Source: Alligator mississippiensis (Eukaryota > Chordata > Crocodylia > Alligatoridae). From it: a stretch of 64,000 nt of DNA. Within the stretch, counting starts at the first letter, position 1. Each line of letters begins with the position of its first letter. Below the pieces are notes generated by a model that saw nothing but the letters and a program-made list of their open reading frames with translations, made no database searches and had not been told where the DNA came from. Made by a program: the position numbers and the translations under genes. Positions 58,401 to 64,000 of the stretch are shown in pieces. The stretch spans positions 21,056,001 through 21,120,000 of the forward strand of contig NC_081831.1 in the NCBI RefSeq assembly GCF_030867095.1. The letters run 5' to 3'.

Positions 58401-59584
58401 GTACTCTGGAAGTCAAACCAGTATGTACAGGGTGGATGTTGTCAGGCCAAAGATTGAATATCATGATTACAGAACCATATCACTCACAGAAATAATGGTG
58501 ATGGCAAAGTTATTTCTGGTTTGTAGAGCAGAAGGTGTTTTGTGTTATATATGGAATGGTTAATAGGAGGCAAGAAGGAATTTCATGGAAGAAAAGTAGA
58601 TTTTGCTTGCATGTGAATGGAGTTGGATAAGTTTGTGACCATACGTGGAGGATAAACAATGAAAATACAATGGGTTCTTAACCTCAGTCATGAGGTAGGA
58701 GGATTCATAAATGGAAGAAAACAAACAAGAAACTTAATGTAGCTGGGTCTTCAAATGACTAGTAAGCGGGTGGGGGAGTTTTTACGTCATTAATTAGCAT
58801 ACGGGGCAGTATGGTAAGGAACAAGGGTCTTATATTTGAAATGCAGTAGCTAGAAGGATGTCTTTTGGTATAGGTATAAGGAACAGGGTTGGGAAGAAGG
58901 AGATAAAGTTGTTGAACTTTAAGTTTTCTGAATTTCAGATACCGAGGTTGTTAATGATAACAATCTAGACTAATGCTCTCTCTGTTCCTAGAATGAGTGT
59001 ACACACTGTTAAATGTCTCAGCATCAGTGTTGATTTCTTTGGCAGTATCTTTATTCCCTATTCTACACACAAATTTTGACTAGTTATCAAGATGGTATTT
59101 CATATTATGGACCAAATCTTTACCTGCTGTAAATTGTCATCACTCCATTATAATACTAGAGTTTGAAGAACCTTCTATTGTTCGATAGACTATCTGCTAC
59201 TGAATCACTTCTTCCTAACGACTCTCAAACAGTCATCTGCAGAATTTGTGTTGCCTCCGTTTCCATACTTTCCCTGTGCTAAATCAGGGAATTCACTATC
59301 AAGCATTTAGCAGCATAGCTAAATTATATCTTTAGCATTTAGCAACCCAGTTCTAAATATTTTGGCCTTAATCTACAGAGATCCATACAAGTGTTCTCCC
59401 ATTCTGATGTGACCTTTTTAACATTGGAAAACTTTTGATCTATCCTAAATAAAAGTGATAAAAGTATAAGTGCTTTGCCTATATGCAGTGAATACATCTC
59501 TCCTGAACCCCAGGCTGTATAACTGGTGAAACAACAGCAGAGCTGCTTTGGTGGCTCACATCATTTTCCTCCTCTCTACATTAG

Positions 59585-59668
59585 AGGCTGAGTCAGACAT
59601 TCTCCGCAGCGTGCATGCCCTGCTTCGAGAACTCGATGGACACCACCCTGCCTTCCAGAATGAGCGAG
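59585..59668 (+). CDS. PIK3R6: PIK3R6 N-terminal coding exon (p84 subunit of PI3K-gamma)
   Basis: This exon encodes EAESDILRSV, then HALLRELDGHHPAFQNER, ending with the first base of a Gly codon. The acceptor is a T/C-rich tract ending ttag (59581-59584) and the donor is gag|gtaaga. The frame is closed by a stop at 59527-59529 with no ATG between, so translation must start in an upstream exon; about four residues are missing relative to human PIK3R6 (from memory, starting MESSDVELDLQRSV). RSV-x-A-LREL and AFQ-x-G-M are shared with that protein. PIK3R6 encodes p84/p87, the regulatory subunit that, with p110-gamma, couples G-beta-gamma and Ras to PIP3 production at the membrane, mainly in blood cells. 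These residues belong to its helical N-terminal part. The next exon follows after a 3.3-kb phase-1 intron. Confidence 0.9.
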
Positions 59669-60044
59669 GTAAGATAGGCGCTCTTTCTGTACAGCTACCA
59701 GCTACCTAGTGCTGTTTTTTATGTCTTAGAATGTCTTAGAGTCAGCTGTTTTTGGTTTTATTTGGTCCCACTGGCCCCATAACATCCAGGTGTTCTGTTC
59801 TACTCTGACCAAATTGGGGTAGATGATTTGGAAAGCTCTTATCTCCTCAATCCATTGATCGTGCATTGCTGGACTTGTTCCCAGAAAGACCAAAAGTTTT
59901 GACCAACTCCTGATTCTGAACAAGACTTTTCCCCACAGAAATTCAAAATCTAATTTCCCTTCTTTCCAGTCTCCAAAATTCTGATCGCTCTGTAACCAGA
60001 AAGATATAATGATTAGATCAGGAGACTGAGTAACAGAGTTCATT

Positions 60045-60190
60045 CAGAGCTTCATTCCCAGCTCTGCCACTGATTTACTGTATGATATTCAATAACTCAC
60101 GTTTCCCTGTCTCAGTTTCCCTATTAGTTTACCTCCAAATGGGTTAATGTTCTTCTTGATTAAGTGTTTTGGGCTCCCCAAATAAATAAG
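60045..60190 (-). repeat. MIR-like SINE relic
   Basis: 'cccagctctgccactgattt' followed by 'actcacgtttccctgtctca' and 'gtttccctattag' is the reverse complement of the MIR core and 3' part. Confidence 0.8.
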
Positions 60191-60499
60191 GTAATTTTAA
60201 GTGCCTTGTATCATTGGTCTGCAGGGTGAAACCTTGCGCTGTCAATCAAATAACTGCACTCTAGAGTCCTGGGAAACTTAATTCATGAAAAGATGGATTT
60301 TACTTGGAACTTTCAGAATACTTTACAGTTAATTGAAATTAGATTTTATCTTGCCCAATTCTTAATGTTTGAAAAACTAATATGCATGGATTTTATACCC
60401 TTTGTTCCTGTTGGACATCAGTAGCTAACTTTTCAAGTGCTGCATTCTAGGAACAGCAGCAACATCTGCCTGCCCCAGATAGGCAAGCAAATCTCTATG

Positions 60500-60730
60500 G
60501 AAGTGCAATAATAATCCTCAGCCCTTTTATAGAACTTTTATCACAGGATCTCAAAGGCCTTTCTTCACACGTCACCGCTGCCTTTGGCGGGGGAGGAGGA
60601 GAGGAACATTATCTTCCTTTTTTAACAGAAGGCTAAAAAGAGCTTGAAGTCTGGGGATCTTGCTCATGGTTATGGAGTGAGCGAGAAGCAGAATCAGGCA
60701 TCCTGGTTTGTGGGACACTGAATTATTCAC
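60500..60730 (+). repeat. MIR-like SINE relic
   Basis: 'ttttatagaacttttatcac' with 'aggatctcaaaggcctt', a 'ttatcttccttttttaacag' stretch and 'gagcgagaagcagaatcagg' follow the order of an ancient MIR/CORE-like element. It is strongly diverged. Confidence 0.5.
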
Positions 60731-62958
60731 CAGGCCATGGGCCAAATTGTGATGTGAGAACTGAGCGCAAGTAAGAACTGAAGTCATCAGAGTTGCTCCA
60801 GATTTAAGCTAATGTGAGAGAGAGCAGACCCTAGCCCACATGTGCCACAGCTAATAATTCCCAGCTTCTTACAGTATACCCTCCACAGGCAATTTGCACA
60901 ATGTACCCTAGGAGTTTCATTTAGGGCATACCTACATTGTAGTCAGAAGTGTGCAGTAAGACTTGGCATGCTAACACTAGCCTTGACTTCACTAGCATGG
61001 ACAACAGCAGTGGACATGTAGACTCATGGGCAGAACAGGCCCACAAGAGAGCCTGAAGTTGCTAGCCCACCTGAAATCTGTGCCACATATTCAGTGCTAT
61101 TGCTACCTGTGCTAGGTAGCACAGATTAAAATTTGTGCTCACCTGTGCTGAATCATACCTTTGATTTCAGTGAAGACATATTCTAAAAGTCACTCCAAAC
61201 AATTAAGTGCAATTCTGTCACTAAATGGTCCACAGAACATATACATAAGGTGCACAAAGGATGTGGCTACACAACCTAACCACAGTCAGACGTGGGGGTG
61301 CCTACACTTTGCGCTATCCAGTGTCTTATTGAAACTTGCCACCCATAGTGTTCTTAGAACTGAACACATTTCCATTCCTTTTGTCTTTATAGCAGAAGCG
61401 CATGTGGCAGCCCAGCTGGCGTTCTGCTGGGATGGGGCCCTACACACTGGAGCCTGTTCTTTATAGAAAAGGCTGTGGTTGTTGCTGCTGCTGCTGCTGA
61501 ACATTAAAAAAAACAAGGGCTGTCAGTGCACACTGAGTTATTCAACATCTTAGGCAGGGCCTGGTGGGCAGACTGTTTTTGAGATGTTCTTTCTTTAAGT
61601 CTTTCATTGCCAGCAAACCAACAACATCAGAGAGCAGTTTCAGTGCAGTGATTTTTATCCTGGAGACAGTGGTAAGCAGATCTAATTGACCAGCTAAAGA
61701 AAGTTATTGGTCCAGAAGAGATGAAGGTGCAAATTTCATGTTATGCAAAGTAATGCACCCATAATATCAAATGGGTCATTGTGAGTGGGGGGCCTATTAG
61801 GGCTGATCCCGCCCCCCGCTTCTGCTTTGGATCAAGTCACCAGGAGCATGGACTCAATACAGGAAAGTAGCATACTCTTTCCTGGTTCTCTCTGGGTTGG
61901 CTTAGCATTCATTTAAAAACCAGGATTGAAGCAGTTGTACCAAGGGGAAGTTGTTGTCGCATGGGGCATGTCTGTTTGGCATTTGCCCTTCCCCTCCCAT
62001 TCTCAGTGCTACTCTTAGGTTTTTCCAAGGCAGACCAACTAAGCTAAACTCTACGGTGTGCATTCGAAGCCAGACCAAGCCACCTACTCCACTAATTACA
62101 GGTCTTTGTGCCCAGTAGGAGTGAGTGGGTGGGGCTTTGTCACTAGTGGACCCAAGGCCAGCAGGGAAGCCATATAAATATGCACACAGTTTTAATTTGT
62201 CTGCAGTGTTTTGCTGTCTCTTTTTAAGTCTCACGACATCTAGCATTTTCATCAAACCCCCAGCTCCTAGTAGCAAGAGACTTATATCTTCTTCTTTCAC
62301 ACCCCTCTGTACCCTGCCATTCCCTATTGTATTATAATTATGTTCTACCTTTCATGCTTGTGGAGATATACTTAAAAATGTAACACAAGTGCAGCCAAAA
62401 CATTTGGGAGTCAGCTGGCAAATACAAAAACCAAACATTTAGCACTGGTTTACAAATCATCAGGTTTTTAGAACCACCTTAATTTTTTAGGACCTGATTC
62501 ATGATTCCTGAATGCTTGGGGTTTGACAGTCTTTCACTACCTTGAGGCCTTGCATTGTGAATAGTGCCCAAGCCTTCACATACATTCACACCAAGTGCTG
62601 CTAGAGAGAAGGCATTGGCTCAGAGATTGTTGCTCATATCTTTTCCATGGAAGACAGATAAATGTAATGAGTGTAGGGGAGAGTCTCCTGCTGGAGCCCT
62701 AAGCCCTATAACACCCCATGAGTGTGCTCAGGGCAGCATGACTTATCCATCATGGAAAATGCACCAATTGAAGTACAGGCTTTTCTGCATAGGGAAATAT
62801 ATTGGCTTACCTATGCTGCTGCCATATACCTAATCTGGACTTTCTAATTCTGGAAGAAGAACCCCGATCCCCATACTCCTAGTCTTTAATTTTGTTAGAA
62901 TGTGCTCGCTCCTTATCATCACTTCCTAGCCCCTTTTTCCTTTTTTTTGGCTTCACAG

Positions 62959-63050
62959 GGATGTTGCGATGGACCTTGCATAAAAAAACTGACCGGAATC
63001 CTGGGAACAGCACCATCTTGGCTAAAATCCTTGTGAAGGAGCTGGAAAGG
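62959..63050 (+). CDS. PIK3R6: PIK3R6 second N-terminal coding exon
   Basis: The 92-bp exon completes the Gly codon and encodes MLRWTLHKKTDRNPGNST, then ILAKILVKELER, ending in phase 0. The acceptor is ttggcttcacag|gg and the donor aaagg|gtaaac, a tolerated donor. Human PIK3R6 has MWRWSLHKKVERDPGKSP and VLVRILLRELEKAE here (recalled, not aligned), so identity is around 60% with conserved W-x-LHKK and ILxxELE blocks. The related p101 (PIK3R5) is much less similar at this position, which makes PIK3R6 the better call. Phases and spacing agree with 59585-59668, so the two belong to one transcript. Later exons lie beyond the window. Confidence 0.93.
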
Positions 63051-64000
63051 GTAAACATCGTCTTAAGCAATGCCTTCCAATAGGTCCAGATACCTGTTTA
63101 GCTTCTGTCTAATGTATACATGTCTTGGTTTAAAATAATTTTCACTGGCATAGTGGTTAGGCCAACTGCACCTGAAGTGGCTTTTACTCACTGTTCTAGG
63201 CAGTGCTGTGGAGGAACAGCCTAGTGGTCTCTGGAGCTGTGGCCATGACTGCAGAGACATTAATATAACCTCCAAGTACCACTATCATGGTCATCAGTCT
63301 GGTTCCCTCTATACAAGCCAGTGGCTAGGCTCCCTAGAACAACGTAAATGTTAAAACTGCTCAGCAAGTGGACCTTCTATCCCCTCTCTCAAGGAGAATT
63401 TTGATAAAACTGAAAAAAAAATAGCTTGAGAATGTATACAGAACATTTTGGCAAGAACTAAAACAGAACAAAATAAACCCCCAGATATTTAAATTCAGAA
63501 CTGCTGCAATGCTTCATGGGAGTTGCAGTTCAGGTATCTCCTATTCCAGTTCCTTGTGAATGAGGCATCTTTTTTTCGATTGTGGTATACCACAATCCCT
63601 CCTCATAGTAAAGTGAATCAGTTACATAAATGGAAGTCCTTGGCAAAGGTATATTATGGGAGATCCAGGCTACATGGGGAACGTGGATCATAGAGAAGAA
63701 CTGTATTCTGGGATTCCAGACTCCTACAAGGCACCATGGGCAGGATATGTGGAGTTTGAGGCATTTGGCTTTTGGATGGAAAATTGAAATTTTACATGGA
63801 ATGCAGAGTAGACCATTTTCTGGGGGGGGGGGAATCTGTTTTGTTGAAAATCCAACTTCTCATTGATAAATGGTTGGCACAGACAGTGCAGGCATCCACA
63901 AGTAAATAATGTCCCAGGGATGGGAGGAGGCAGGGGAACCCCTGAAGGGCAGGTAGGGAGCCCTGGGAGGCAGAAGGGAAGCCCAGAATGGGAATGGGGG
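63051..64000 (+). other. PIK3R6 intron, continuing past the window
   Basis: The intron begins gtaaac. No further exon is seen by 64000. A G10 run lies near 63822-63831. Confidence 0.8.

Larger units (their letters stand above)
53916..59584. other. Repeat-poor DNA upstream of the first PIK3R6 exon seen
   Basis: This should include PIK3R6 5' intron. It holds the 54.1-kb tail, a MIR-like relic at 55320-55480, an (aat)n-rich patch at 56540-56590, an A17 run near 57447 and a (gt)n patch near 58205-58240. The exon carrying the initiator ATG was sought but not identified. Confidence 0.5.
59669..62958 (+). other. PIK3R6 intron (phase 1)
   Basis: The intron runs from gtaaga to a T-rich tract ending cttcacag. 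It holds MIR-like relics (60045-60190 minus; 60500-60730 plus), a short (ctg)n near 61483-61500 and little else recognisable. Confidence 0.85.

Noticed and set aside
60920-61160. Possible MITE beginning ttagggcatacctacattg
   Set aside because: A matching inverted terminus and a target duplication were not found.

Overview
The window reads as a vertebrate nuclear genome, almost certainly a sauropsid and most likely a crocodilian (turtle is the main alternative). It has intron-bearing gene structure, many CR1 LINE 3' ends, MIR-like SINE relics, numerous short hAT-type elements with 8-bp target duplications, a Penelope-like relic, and LTR fossils. No prokaryotic gene organisation, CRISPR array, rRNA gene or functional tRNA gene was seen. 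The species call is an inference from repeat content.

Only one host gene could be supported. Two spliced coding exons on the + strand at the right edge (59585-59668 and 62959-63050) encode the N-terminus of PIK3R6 (p84/p87), a regulatory subunit of class IB PI3-kinase gamma. The first ends in phase 1 and the second in phase 0, with consensus splice sites. The initiator-ATG exon must lie upstream and was not identified. The first ~59.5 kb is therefore 5' intron and/or intergenic DNA. The remainder of the gene continues past position 64000.

Most recognisable content of the first 59.5 kb is transposable elements. 0-9.7 kb: CR1 tails, hAT MITEs at 273-683 and 4295-4786, three LTR-like units on the minus strand (2291-3457, 6450-7065, 9153-9706), a Helitron-like GC-rich element (5536-7172) containing the second LTR, and a 1-kb hAT element (7198-8206). 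13.4-15.1 kb: an inverted pair of ~500-bp sequences. 16.8-20.0 kb: three transposons nested inside one another. 21.2-23.5 kb: a CR1 copy split by a hAT MITE, then two tRNA-derived SINE relics and another MITE. 26.7 kb: a nearly perfect 43-bp-arm palindrome. 28.6-31.7 kb: a minus-strand CR1, a MITE with AAACCRGTTT repeats, and a hAT element. 36.6-38.5 kb: a GATA microsatellite, G-rich DNA, a GC-rich inverted repeat and a Penelope-like fragment carrying a GIY-YIG-like motif. 41.1-41.6 kb: a Harbinger-like MITE inside a CR1 tail. 47.0, 49.4 and 52.7 kb: further foldback and TIR elements. 54-64 kb is relatively repeat-poor and ends in PIK3R6.

The most unusual material is structural: the foldback hAT family built from ~150-bp units arrayed in opposite orientations (17808-19670 and 52679-53907), the triple nest, the inverted pair bordered by a 25-bp direct repeat, and the 26.7-kb palindrome. 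All family assignments rest on terminal sequences, target duplications and remembered consensus patterns; none was tested against a repeat library.
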